Shown in pieces: positions 9,642 through 20,857 of a DNA stretch of 64,000 bases (its first letter is position 1; each line of letters starts with the position of its first letter). The DNA is taken from assembly GCA_018257865.1 (NCBI GenBank), contig JAEUBA010000009.1, positions 124,001-188,000 of the forward strand, given 5' to 3'. The notes beneath the pieces are model-generated. The model saw only the letters and a program-made list of their open reading frames with translations. It was not told the DNA's origin and did no database searches. The stretch comes from Stereocaulon alpinum (lineage: Eukaryota > Ascomycota > Lecanoromycetes > Lecanorales > Stereocaulaceae). A program made the position numbers and the translations under genes.

Positions 9642-12607
9642 ATTGAAGTATAGGTCTCGAGTCACTGATGTATAATAATAAAAAAAGGCTGACAGTCAAC
9701 TGCAACAAAAAGAGAGGGAAGGGACTTGTGCAAATAGGCAATACGTCCTTTCAGACTAGTCTACACTTAAGTGGAGGGAGCAGGGAGATGTATCAATGAT
9801 TCTCTCAGGTAATGGCGAAGTACCGAACACAGTGACAGTTATGGGTGCTCTGAAATTTAGTCAAGTGTAGGTAGGTGATATGAAGAGAAAATCAGGAAAG
9901 AGGAAAGGAGAAAGCAGAAATAAAAGGGAGGCGGTCATTAAAACTTCACGTGCACGCACTGGAAATTGATTACCGTAAGGTAGGTACCGCAAAGTATGTC
10001 GATCATTCCGCCAAGACTCCGAACCCCGTACCCACTGAATATTTTCTTAACTACTATTGGTCCAATCGTCTTTAAACTATAAGCTGTATATTATTACTAC
10101 CTAGTACACTCGTATTCTCCTAAACCTTATATTGATAATTCACTCAGTCTATGTAATGATATACGAAGCTGCACAAACTACGATAGCTGCAATAGTCCGA
10201 TGAACCGAAAGGTCAAACCAAGGACAGCATCTTTTCGATCTGGAAATCTGATACTGCATCGTACTACCTCGTAATCGCAAAACTTCTTCATGTTCAGTAG
10301 TCTGCACCTCGCAAGCCCAACCCTAGATTCTGGAGTTGCTTTGGCCATCGATGAGAGTCTCATATCTTCCGGCCCAGCTCTTCAATATGCCATGGTCTAC
10401 AGAGGCAGGATGCAACATAGGGACTTCTTGCCCCAAGAGTTGTAATCAATGTGCAAATATAGAACTATCAGCCAAACTGCCATGGAAGAAGTACCAGACA
10501 AGGTGTGCATCTCGATGTTTGACCATACTATTATTTTCCTTGTGCTTCAACAGGGAGTGACATAAGTCATTGGACCTCCGAGGATTATTCGGGAGACGCT
10601 CCGTACTCCGCGGGCCCTAGAGGAATCTCGGACAACGGTTCTCAGCGATAGTCCGTGCACACTCACACTCGCTCTAAGAGCTTCAACATCGAAACCTGGC
10701 GTTGTGATTGTGACGTTGTGTTACTTCGATCGACTCATCGCCACATTCAGCAATGAGGACACTGAGATAATCCTCAATGGCTGACTTGGCCTCCTTGAGA
10801 GCAGCTAAGGACTTGGAAGGATCCTTCAGGTAGATGGAGAAAAGTTCTGGAGAGAGTCTCCACATGTTTGACGTAAGCATTGTAATCTCTGTCAGCTAGG
10901 TTCCTCGCATCAGTAGATAGGTTCGCTTCCGCGCTGTCTTCACATAGTTGAGGTCTGGAAATCGGTGCCAGCATTCTCCATAGTATATCCAGGTGCTACC
11001 TCATTTCCTCCGCTGGACATTCCACCTAGTAATACAGAAGAACAGAAAGGTTCTCCGCAGAGAGCGGTGTTTTCGCAACCCATAGTTACTAGAGGCAAAT
11101 TTACGGATCTCGCAGAATCGAAGGTGGACAGTGCAGGGGACTGATTGGAGCCTCGCAAGAGCACCGTTTTCTCAATATACATGCATTGTTCGATCGTCGC
11201 TAACAATTCGTCACAAGGATTGACAAGCTGTGAGCAAGGAAAATGATTCCCTCAGGTCATCGACTGAAGCATTATCGAAACAAGTCCGGCACTTTTACAG
11301 CTACCCGCAAATCACTACCATCACAACCATGTAGAAGCATCAGTAATTTAAAGTCTGTTTGATATCGGCAATTATCCCATAGAATGCGGTCCCTCGGACT
11401 CCACCACCCCGTTAGCTACTGAATAGCTCTTACATGGTCACTCCAGCACCTCTATTGCTTACGTAGCTTAATGTTACATGGTCACAGGAAGCAATTCCTC
11501 CGGCCGATACTTAGTGAGTCCGTGTTATGAGATCGCTCTGACAATCTTGCACATCAGATATCCCATCACATCAATTCTCCATTCCGTTTCCCAAAGTATT
11601 CGTAAATAGCTGTGCTTCTTTCCTAGCGAAGCAACATTGCAACCGTAACCGCCCTAGGATAACATATAACAAAGAGTAGCGCTATCAATAATGATACGCC
11701 AGCCTTAGACTATATCGATTATTCCTTCCTTCCTACCTTATCATGGAATGAGCCTGACGAAAATAAAAACGGCCTACCAATGCAGGGGGCCGGGCGTGAC
11801 AGCGATCACTGCACCAGTGCACGGAGATCCGAAGATAGCGAAATTTTATGTGAACCAGGGGTCCGCGAGCAATTGGCAAGTGAGCACATAAGGAGGAGGT
11901 ATATTTCACCTATGGAATGTGGGTCGTTCAATCCTACTGGTAAGGCAAAGAAATCGTTTCGAGCGCATCTCGTACCGATCTCGTAGGGATCTTCTCCCTT
12001 TGTGGTTATTATATTTGGTCAACATCCTCAACGATGCTAAGATGGCTCTATCTGCGAATCCTTAGATTTCTGACATGAACAGTTGTTCGTGACTAAACAA
12101 AGTTAGAACAAGTATAATCTTTGGTAGTCAAATACTGCTGTAATACTCAGAGATCTGTTGGCTCGGTCGCCTATGAATGACCTGAGGAGAGGGAAACCAT
12201 TCAACTTTGTTTACCAAGCCCGGCTTGGCAGACAGCGATTCGATGTCTTCACCCTTACAGGGACTACTACCCTAGGACCAACTACCTACTATATAGGCCC
12301 AAACACAGACTTTTGATACATCGTGGTACCCATATACATCCTTTTTACAGCCCTGAGTCGCCCCCAGAAAATCCCACATAGCGCCGGAATCAGGTCCAAT
12401 ATGTGGCAATGTCTCTAATGTCTCAATCCCTGCCCGCTTCAGGGTTGCCTTGTGGGTCTTAGCGGCCGAAAGGCAGCCCAAATGGCCCTGGAGGCATTCG
12501 TTATAGGGTTGAATTTGCGGGTAGCCAGGGGTGACGGGATAGGTGAAGTTTGGTGTTCTGGTACTGTGCCCTAACCTTATGAAATGTTTCTCTTCAACCA
12601 ATTCACT
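9642..12607. other. Long gene-poor stretch with a possible decayed coding block at 10683-11260 (-)
   Basis: Three short minus-strand frames (11206-10940, 10974-10774, 10880-10683) abut one another in different phases. Together they read like fragments of one protein: a CDELLATIEQCMYIEK helix, DSARSVNLPLVTMGC, then DARNLADRDYNAYVKHVETL and LKEAKSAIEDYLSVLIAEC. The helix-rich, Cys-containing pattern recalls the C-terminal half of zinc-cluster regulators of the AflR type, but I cannot confirm it. No start or DNA-binding domain is seen. The frame at 12601-12272 (-), directly after the kelch gene, has no recognisable content. The rest, including 9642-10170, shows nothing I can assign. Confidence 0.25.
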
Positions 12608-13114
12608 TTACTGACGTCCATAATTCTTCTCTTCCTCGCCTGTACTCAACTCAAAAAAGGGTCCTCGTGCCTGACTTAGTTCAGGCAACGCCTGGGGGAG
12701 CTCCGCCAGTGTGCTTGTCCGGGCATTGGTCTCATGGCTCAGCTCTTGCAAGCCAGATCGACCATCGGATTCTGGGAGGGAGTATGCCTCTCCAAATACA
12801 GGTGGGCTCCGATACTTTTTGATGAGAATGTATCCAAGAGCAGCCAAAAGAATTACAGTGATGGCTCCACCAACAGCGGCTCCAGCGAGAGTGCCAGCTG
12901 TGATGTGGGCGGAATGACCGGAAGCCGAAGATGAGGGAGTAACACTTGGTAGGAAATGAGTGGAATCCAGAAGTGACTGTACCCCAGGAACCGTATTTGG
13001 GTTATGTGACCTGTTTTCACGTCAACATCTCACAACTGTTTAGAATTGCTTTGCAGTAGACTTACTTCTGCGGATCCGTATATACACGTCTGACCAAATC
13101 CGACTGTTCGTAGT

Positions 13115-13119
13115 AGCTT
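13115..13119. other. Target-site duplication (left copy), AGCTT
   Basis: AGCTT directly precedes the left LTR and is repeated at 19584-19588 directly after the right LTR. Five bases is the usual copia duplication length. Confidence 0.85.
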
Positions 13120-13347
13120 CTTTAGAATATCAGTGATATGATTGGAGGCTTATTGGCCATTCAATGGGGTGGAACAATCTATTGCTATTGAAGTTGTTGC
13201 AGCTAGATAGAATTGCATGCAGAGATTTTATCTAGTGCGCGTATGGAGGCCTTGGCGAGCCCTAGCCCTAGTAGGCTAGCTAAGCGAGCCTGCTAAGTAT
13301 TGCTAAGTAGGCCTCATCCACCATAGTTTTTACCACTTATTCTAACG
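13120..13347 (-). repeat. 3' LTR of the copia element (228 bp)
   Basis: This aligns end to end with 19356-19583. In element orientation the ends are CGTTAGAATA...TATTCTAAAG, an imperfect 10-bp inverted repeat (9/10) rather than the usual TG...CA. A purine tract (TAAATGGGAG) abuts the inner edge and is the likely plus-strand primer site. Confidence 0.9.
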
Positions 13348-14055
13348 CTCCCATTTAAAACCAGCGGTGGTGAGGTAGCCTACTATCTAAGCTCCCCACC
13401 AATCACACTTATAGCTAGTCCCAGCTTATCTCGGAAAGGGCGGAATTCGTTAGGGGCGAGAGCCTTAGTTATACTATCAATAACTATGTCGGCAGTATTA
13501 TAATATTATAAGGTTAATTCGCTAGTTTCGGACACTATTTCGCGTACAAAATAAAACTTATTACGTATATATTTAGTACGTTAGTAGTTGATTAGATTAC
13601 CAGCTAATTTAATAGCAGCCTAGTTGTCTCCTATTAGCTTAATAGACTTTATATCCTTTTTATTATAGCTAATCCCTTATAGAAATTCGCTAAGGAAGAG
13701 AGATTCTTTAGCGGCGTTATATTTAGCAACGTATTCCGCTTCTATAGTCGAATTAGTACAGAGAGTTTAAAGCTTACTAGACTAGCTGATTAGTCTATTC
13801 TATAGTTAAAAGATATAGCCTAACGTTATATAGGAAGTATCTCTATTATCTAACTATAATACGTCTATCTAACTGAGTAATTTACCTTCTAGATTAACGC
13901 CTTTAGTAACGTCTCTAGGTCTATAGCGTAGTCTAACTTTAGTAGTACCTACTAAATATTTAATAATTCGTTTTACTAAATTAAGGTACTCGCTAGTAGG
14001 GTTAATTAAGAAACGTCTACTTTTTCTGACTATAAAAGCTAAGTCTAGACGTGTT

Positions 14056-15246
14056 GATTGATTGATTGGTTTATACGCCTATTCTAGTATCTATATATAC
14101 TAATGAGGGTGTTCTATTATATTATTTGTGAAACCAGTAGATGGTACACGTAGTGTGCCTTTCCTAGCCGCAAGAGAAACCATAGCATAGTGCCTGGATA
14201 AAAACTCCCGCTTATCCTTAATAATGCAATTGCTTTTAGTCTGGGGATCACACCCCAGGCCTCCTTAACACCGGTAACTCTTAACTGTATTCTTCAATAT
14301 TATACTGAGCGCTCTATAACATTGTTTCTAATACTAACTATAACACACGCCCTTCGCACTATACTCAGCTCTTAAGGACCCTGCTGTATTCTTCTATATC
14401 CTTCGACTTTATTATAGCGCTGAGCGCCCTATAACTTTCTTTAACCTTTACTGTGTTGATACGGGGGGGGGGGGAGGAGGGGGTGTATAGCCGTCCCGTA
14501 AGGGTTCGAGTTATTAGCGCTGATTAGTAGTGTTTATTAGTGTCCGTAGTAGTACCGGATTTGGCTGTTCGGTGGTTTGCTAGTTAAGGATACGAGAAAG
14601 GGGGGAAGCTATATACACCGCCTAAGAGGCCTATACTCGTATGAAGAATCGGATGGCATAATATCCCGCCGGTCGTATTAGATAGTACTTACTTCTATCC
14701 TTATATACTTTGCTTTAGGGGGGAGCCAACCCTTCAGCTTATAATTATAGTTATACGGCGCCGCTTACACTAAAGGCTCGCCTAGCCACTTAGATAGGGG
14801 CCGTCCTTTTCTAAAATACGCCTTCTAATTTATAACCTAGTATATCCTTCTCTTAGTCCTGTATACCTATAACCCTAGCCTTCCCCTAGGATAGACTGCG
14901 CGTCAGTCTTAACCAGTAGATACGCATCGAGCGCACGCAGATATTAGATTTTTCGAATTAACGGCTGGGCAGGTATTACCTATACTCTTCACTCGTCGGG
15001 CTGAGATACTACACCTGATACCAATTCTTGCTGTCTAGTCTCGATCGTAGGGGAGGTATAATAGTTATGGTGGAGTTAGGGTAGGTATTATCGCGTTGCC
15101 CGAAAAACTCTACACGGAGTTCTCAGCAACCACGCGACGTCTCAATATCGTTTAACCTATAATGTATTAGGGGAGACATCTCAGCTCTGAATAGGTATTC
15201 AGGTTCGTAGCCAGCACCGCGTACAGGTGTGTCTCTATCGCTGGCC
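14056..15246 (-). mobile_element. Nested 1191-bp insertion in the RT/RNase H region of the copia element, non-LTR-like
   Basis: The insert is bounded by an exact 13-bp direct repeat (GTCTAGACGTGTT at 14043-14055 and 15247-15259). Removing it with one repeat copy restores the copia frame YRALVGEL..LLIITRLDLAFIV, the conserved 'TRPDIA' region. In minus orientation the insert ends AAACCAATCAATCAATC. A 13-bp duplication plus a short simple-repeat tail is what target-primed reverse transcription (LINE/SINE-like) leaves. No open frame over 60 codons, no terminal inverted repeat and no tRNA-like promoter were found. Internally there is a G12 run (14463-14474) and a diverged duplication of a 'CTGTATTCTTC...GAGCGC(T/C)CTATAAC' unit (near 14288 and 14391). 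It retains more CpA/TpG than the surrounding copia DNA. The class is inferred; the insertion itself is directly seen. Confidence 0.8.
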
Positions 15247-18200
15247 GTCTAGACGTGTTATTATTAATAACTATTATAATTCTCCTACTAAGGCGCGATA
15301 GACCTCCGCCTTAGTACAGTCTACTATATATTTGTTAGGTACTCTAACTAAGTTATTGCCCTTATCTATTAGTAAGGTAACTAGGTAGCAGGATTCTATC
15401 TCTGCCTAAGTAATAATACGCTTAGCGTATAAAGTCTAATTAATATAGATAGTGCGGTTAGGGCGGTCTTAAATAATTATTATTCCTAGATACTAGTTAA
15501 CGTCACTAAGGTGTTTTATTCTAAATCGTTAGTCTAAATTCTGTTTAAATTCGGCGATCACAGCCTTATTAGGTCCGTATATAAGGATATCGTTAATATA
15601 AAATATAACTATTATACTATTTTCGCTAGTAAATATAGAGTAGTCTTTAACCAGCCTAGTATAGCCTAGGGACTCTATAAAATAGTAGACGGTTTTATAC
15701 TATTCGCGAGGAGACTACTTAAGGCTATATAGGGCGCGCCGTAATTAGTAGGTGTCTATAGGATTACTATTAGTAAAGCTATAAGGCTGCTTAACCTATA
15801 CTTCCTCCGTTAGTAAAGATTTGAGGAAGGTAGTAATAATATTAGACTGCTCTATTTCGTAGTCGTATTTAGCGTATAGTACTATAAGAATTCGCACTGC
15901 GGTACCTTTAACTATACTTAAATAAGTCTCGTTATAATTAAGACCTTTAACTTACCTAAATCCCTTAACCACCTAGCGTGCTTTATACTAAGCGATCTCT
16001 CTATTAGGATCTAGCTTATAAGTAAGGACCTAATATCTAAGTAAGGCCTTCCGTCCCTTAGGAATAGGAGCTGGTATATCCTAAGTTACTATCTTTTTTA
16101 ATAAGGTTAGCTTATCTTAGAAAGCTGCTATCCATTTTTCTTTATCAGGGCTACTTAGGGCCTTATAAATATTAGCAGGTATAGGAGGTATAGGGTTAGC
16201 TTTAGCCTTATAAGATCTAGTAGTAATTCTCGCTGCGAAACCTCTCCTATATAGTTACCTATAATCAGGCCTCGCTTGCACGCGTATTCGTATAGTGCGA
16301 ATATTTAGATTAGTATTTGCTTCTAGCTGTTATAGAGTTATAGCAGCCTAGGGACCTTCAGTCTCCTTAGGAGTCTACTCTAGCGTCTTAAATACGTCGT
16401 TATTAGACGAGTCGTTATTATTAGATAAGGAGTTAGATTTATCTAAATCGATATTCGTAACGTTAGGATTATTCGAATCGTTTTCGTCCGAATTATTTGT
16501 ATTCGAATTGCTTGTTGGATCGACGTCTGTAATAGCGGTTACGTTAGTAGCTTATTCGCCTTACTTAATTAGGTTAGTAGCTGCAGTTGGCGAATTTTAT
16601 CGCTCTATAGTTAGCGACTTTTATCGCTTTGTCGATAAGTTGATAGTAAAGAATTCCTAGGAGTTATTTTTACTAAAAGACTCTTCTTCGCCTACCCCTA
16701 TAGCTTTACTATTAATATAGGAGTCTAGCTCCTATCTTACCTAAGAGGATTTAAACGTACGTTTCCTTTATACGTCTCGGAAGCGGTATTAATTATTATA
16801 GAAACCGTAGCTGAGAAATTTAGCCTTAGTAGCCCTATTATCCAACTTCTTCTTTATTAGATCAGTATTATAGACGTAGGTAATGCAGCTAAATAGTCTA
16901 AAGTTACTAACGTTAGCCTTCTTACCTATCTAAGCCTTATAGGGAGTGGTAGACGGGTCTACTAATAACGGCGACCTATTCTTAGTATAGATAATATAAT
17001 TAATTACCTCGCCCTAGTAGGATTAGCTAAAGCCGGCGTCTCGTAGCACTATACGAACTCTGCTGAATAAAGTTCGAAAAGTTCGCTCTATAATTATGTT
17101 CTAATTTAGCGTATATAGCTCCGCTGGCTCCTATTTAATTCTAAAGCTCTTTAGGATAGCTTATACTTCCTTAGAGGCGTAGATTAGTTTATTATCGCTG
17201 GTGAAGTAACTTACTAGTCGTCCCTAGGTCTTTATTAACGTTAGGTAATCGCGTAGTATTATTAGGAGATTAGTCTTAAATTTTATTATATAAATCCAGA
17301 CTATATTGGTAGCCTTATATATAAAGGAGGCGTAATAGCGGTGTCTGCCCTTAGTAAGCTTAATCTAACTACCGCTAGTAATATCTAAGGAGATCTTTAC
17401 TCCTAGTACTAATTCCCGTTTTATTAGGTCTTATCGATAAGGAATTCTACTATAAATTTTAGTTATCTTTATAATTACGCAGTCTTCGTAATATTTATAT
17501 AGTGGTACTACTTTTTATAGCTTATCCGCTATCTTAGTGTTAATTCCTAAGGTAATATAAGTAAGCTTCTTAATATCTTATATACCTAGGTGACCTAGAC
17601 GGCGGTACTATTTATCCTAAGATATATAATTAGCGAGCGGTTTCTTCGAAGATCGCAATATATATAGTATCTTAGTATATTAAAGATCGAGCAAGTAACT
17701 ATTACCTACTTAGCTTCTAGTAAGGACTAAGTTACCCTCTTTATTAATAATATTAAATCGACTATCTTTAATAACGGTATAGTAGCCCTTGTCTTCCAAG
17801 TAAGCTACTAAGAGCAAATTATAATATATCGCAGGTACGTAGTAGACGCTAGAGATCTTAATTATTAAAAGTTTTCCGTTTACTACTATTAGGTAGTATA
17901 CGATTCTAATTCCTAGGACTCTTAGTAAGTTGCCGTCGATTCCTAACAGGGTTTTATTAACTTTCTGGTAGGTCTAGAATTTAGAAAGATCCTATATAGT
18001 ATAGACGTTAGAGGCGGTATTAATATAGACTGCTTCCTCCTTTAGATTAGAAGGAATAGACGTATTAATCCTTCGAGAGTTAGTTAGCTTATTGCGTAAG
18101 GATTTTCTAGTAATACTAGGCCTAATATATTCGTTAGATTCGCTAGCTTTCTTATTTTAAGCTTCTGCAGACAAATTCGCCGTAGGCGGGGCTAGAGGCG

Positions 18201-19329
18201 CTGTTAACACCTTCGTAGCGGAGGCCTTCTTTTTATTAGCCTTAATTTAGTCTATAATTTCTTTATTTAGGATCTAGTTAACAGGTGCTAATTATAGATT
18301 AGTATACCAGCAATTATCTTTATAGTATAACTTTCCGTAATAAGGGTAGGCTTTCTTATTATCCTTCTTATCTTTTTTATTAGTAGGAGGATTCCTACTA
18401 TAAGGTGGTTAGCTACTAGCAGGGCTTCTAGGAGACCTTTTTACCTTTTTCTACTTACTAAATTTGGCTACTAATGCCTTACTAGTTTTACTGTCGTTAA
18501 GTTAGACTTATTTCTCTAACAGGGCCGCTACTATAGTATTAATATTAAGTATACTTCCTAAAGTCTTATATTATTGCACTAGGTTAAAAATATATAGTGT
18601 AAGCGATTCTTCTAGACTATTACGGAATAGCGCTACTAGTAGTACTAGTAGGATAAGTATATCCAGTAAGCTTAGTTTATCCTTGTAATTCTTAAATTCC
18701 GCAGCGTAATCCTAAATAGTTTTAAATAAGGTTAATTTAAGACGAGTAAGTACTCCTATTATTATATTAATTAACGTAATTAAAGATATACTATATACTT
18801 ATATTAGCTTTTCCTAAGTAACGGAGACTAGTTCTATCTTCTTAATATAGCTTCTTAGTATAGCTCCGTAGCGTAGTATAAGTGCTCCTATAGTAGAGGA
18901 GTTCTTTTCTTCCTATTCTTCTAACACTTTCTTATACTTCTTAATTTATTCGTATATAGGCTCTGGGAGTTTATCTCTGGATATAGACGATTAGGATTCG
19001 GGAGGTATTAGTAGCGTAGGTAGTATAGGTCTTTTCTTCTTTCCTATTACTACTTCCTATATCTTTTAGACTCTGAATACTGCTTCTATTTCCTATTCAA
19101 AATGCGGCTAATCCTTAACACCTTTTAGCAGCGACTTATTAGTCAGTCTAAGCTCGTCTATCTTAATAACGTTAGGCTTTTAGTATCTGCTGGTATCGAG
19201 TTCTTCTTTAGTCCGTATAGTATTAAATTCCTTCTTCGAAATCCTATTATTAAATTCCTTCTTCGAAATTTTCAACTCCCTAGTCGACAGGTAGGTAGTA
19301 TTCGTCCTAGGCAGCAATTTAACGCTAAC

Positions 19330-19355
19330 GGGTTGCAGAACCTAGGCTTATAACC
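19330..19355 (-). other. Candidate primer-binding site of the copia element
   Basis: Directly inside the 5' LTR the minus strand reads GGTTATAAGCCTAGG and TTCTGCAACCC. The same segment follows the LTR of the second copy (GGCTATAAGCCCGGG from 21905). Part of it resembles the complement of an initiator-Met tRNA anticodon arm (GGTTATGAGCCC), as used by half-tRNA-primed copia elements, but the match is imperfect in both copies. Confidence 0.4.
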
Positions 19356-19583
19356 CTTTAGAATATCAGTAATATGATTGGAGGCTTATTGGCTATTTAA
19401 TAGGGTGGAACAATCTATTGCTATTGAAGTTGTTGCAGCTAGATAGAATTGCATGCAGAGATTTTATCTAGTGCGCGCATGGAGGCCTTGGCGAGCCCTA
19501 GCCCTAGTAGGCTAGCTAAGCGAGCCTGCCAAGCATTGCCAAGTAGGCCTCATCCACCATAGTTTTCACCACTTATTCTAACG
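19356..19583 (-). repeat. 5' LTR of the copia element (228 bp)
   Basis: It differs from the 3' LTR at nine positions by my count, all C/T or G/A changes in CpA/TpG context, with both LTRs contributing the mutated state. It is far less mutated than the internal region. Confidence 0.9.
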
Positions 19584-19588
19584 AGCTT
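19584..19588. other. Target-site duplication (right copy), AGCTT
   Basis: This is the partner of 13115-13119. One copy belongs to the interrupted kelch exon (ACA AGC TAC in coding sense). Confidence 0.85.
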
Positions 19589-20857
19589 GTACCATTTGCA
19601 GTATATTGCTCAGCCCAGGTCAAATGGCCCATATCGAATATCGCAATCCCCCCTTCATTATTTGTCAATGAGGGACCATTCCAATAACCGCCGATGACTA
19701 GAATCTGGCTCCCTCCCACCCAGTTACAGCTCATACCCGTCCTGGTAATCTGGGCTGGGTAGTCTACTTTGACCCAGTAAAATGCTGGTAGGGTGAGGAT
19801 GTAGATGCTGCCGTCTGAGCCTCCATATAGGAACCTAGGGTTAGAATTAATTCAGTCACACCATCTATCTTGCAATGTCCACGTACACCTCGAATGTTCC
19901 ATTTGTTGAATTTAGGCCTGCAGCGCAGAAGTCCATCAAAGTGTCCGGGATATCACCCGTGGTCGTCTGGTTTCAAAACACTTTACTGGCGACATCGAAT
20001 ACGGAGACTACCGTGAAACCTATTGGTTCATACGATGTCGTACCCATAACCGACCCACCTAGGGCTACCAGTATCCCTTTGGGTCCAAATACTGGCACAT
20101 GGACCATTTTTCCGTCCAGGACATAGCCTCTATTTGTCGAAAAGGTTTCGGTACTGATGTTCGTAAAAGTACGAGACGACATATTGAATTGCAGCATTCC
20201 ACTCATGACCTGAGATGGGTTACCCGTACTGCCTCCTAGCATCCACGCGCTATCGGCCGTCGTGGCCATATATGCCTTGCCTGGGGGAATGACAGAGCCC
20301 AGATCGAGAGTCATTGGGCTCCAATTACCACCCCCTGCACCATCAGGTGTGAGTGTCCACATCGAAGATTTGGAATCTGATAAACTTATGCCGCCGACAG
20401 ATACTGAGTATAATATTCTGCCTGGGGGGTAGTACCATAGCGAAGGGTAATTGGCGACCGTTAGCCCGTTCGGGATGTTGATTGAATGGACTTCGACTGT
20501 CGAATTGGTCCAATTGTGCGAGAGGTCGATGCAGACTGTCGAATTTACTAAGATGAGTTCATGAGTATCCGTCAAACATTAGAAGTGAATCACTTACGGG
20601 CGCCACCATCGATGTAAACCCAATTATTAGCGACGGTAGCTACATGAAAATCTCTTAACCCAGGAGCTATGGTGTTTCAGGTAGGAAGAAGGCTTACCAG
20701 AAGATGAAGATGCTTGCGAAATCAAGTGTGACGAGACATTGCCAGGTGCTTGGCGAGTCTCGAGCTTCCATGCCACAGTTTCGTCAGTGGCGAAGAAACA
20801 GGCTGCCAGTAGGGGGACTATTCTAACACTATTCTTTAAGAAGTGCGAGATTCTCAT

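Larger units (their letters stand above)
13120..19583 (-). mobile_element. Ty1/copia LTR retrotransposon, full length, heavily RIPed, coding on the minus strand
   Basis: Two 228-bp LTRs flank the element, with AGCTT duplications outside. Conceptual minus-strand translation, ignoring stops, gives copia order. Gag lies near 19200-18250 (LLKGVKD*PHFE*EIEAVF). A pre-integrase zinc-finger region lies near 17590 (RRLGHLG). The integrase core is about 17400-16900 (KGRHRYYASFIYKATNIVWIY). Reverse transcriptase lies near 15610-15570, with YINDILIYG standing for YVDDILI. RNase H lies near 13770-13700 (NSTIEAEYVA). Integrase before RT identifies copia rather than gypsy. Stops are almost all TAG/TAA where W or Q is expected, CpA/TpG is depleted and TpA enriched. 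No open frame over 60 codons survives, so the element is dead. Removing the nested insert leaves about 5.26 kb, normal for copia. Confidence 0.93.
12608..20857 (-). pseudogene. Kelch-repeat single-pass membrane protein gene, split by a copia element and carrying a nonsense codon
   Basis: Exons (minus): 20857-20698, 20651-20598, 20547 to about 19880, about 19838-19589 continuing at 13119-13066, then 13010-12608. The start MRISHFLKN leads a signal-peptide-like hydrophobic stretch. Exon 2 gives the conserved VATVANNWVYIDGG strand. Exon 3 has kelch-like blades (GGSTGNPSQV, ALGGSVMG), and NQTTTGDIPD leads to NGTFEVFLYGGSDGS across a GTACGT intron. Deleting the element and one AGCTT copy restores YTANGTSYYEQSDLVRRVYTDPQ in phase. 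The last exon holds a transmembrane helix (TLAGAAVGGAITVILLAALG) and a cytoplasmic tail. TGA at 19975-19973 sits before NQTTTGDIPD, probably replacing a Trp-type codon (TGG to TGA). Family members are secreted-side kelch proteins of unknown ligand. Both lesions should abolish function. Confidence 0.85.

Noticed and set aside
12272..12601. 109-codon minus-strand frame after the kelch gene
   Set aside because: No recognisable domain, no conserved start, and likely in the 3' flank of the kelch gene.
14504..14515. GGTTCGAGTTA as a pol III B box of a tRNA or SINE in the nested insert
   Set aside because: No matching A box or cloverleaf was found at tRNA spacing.
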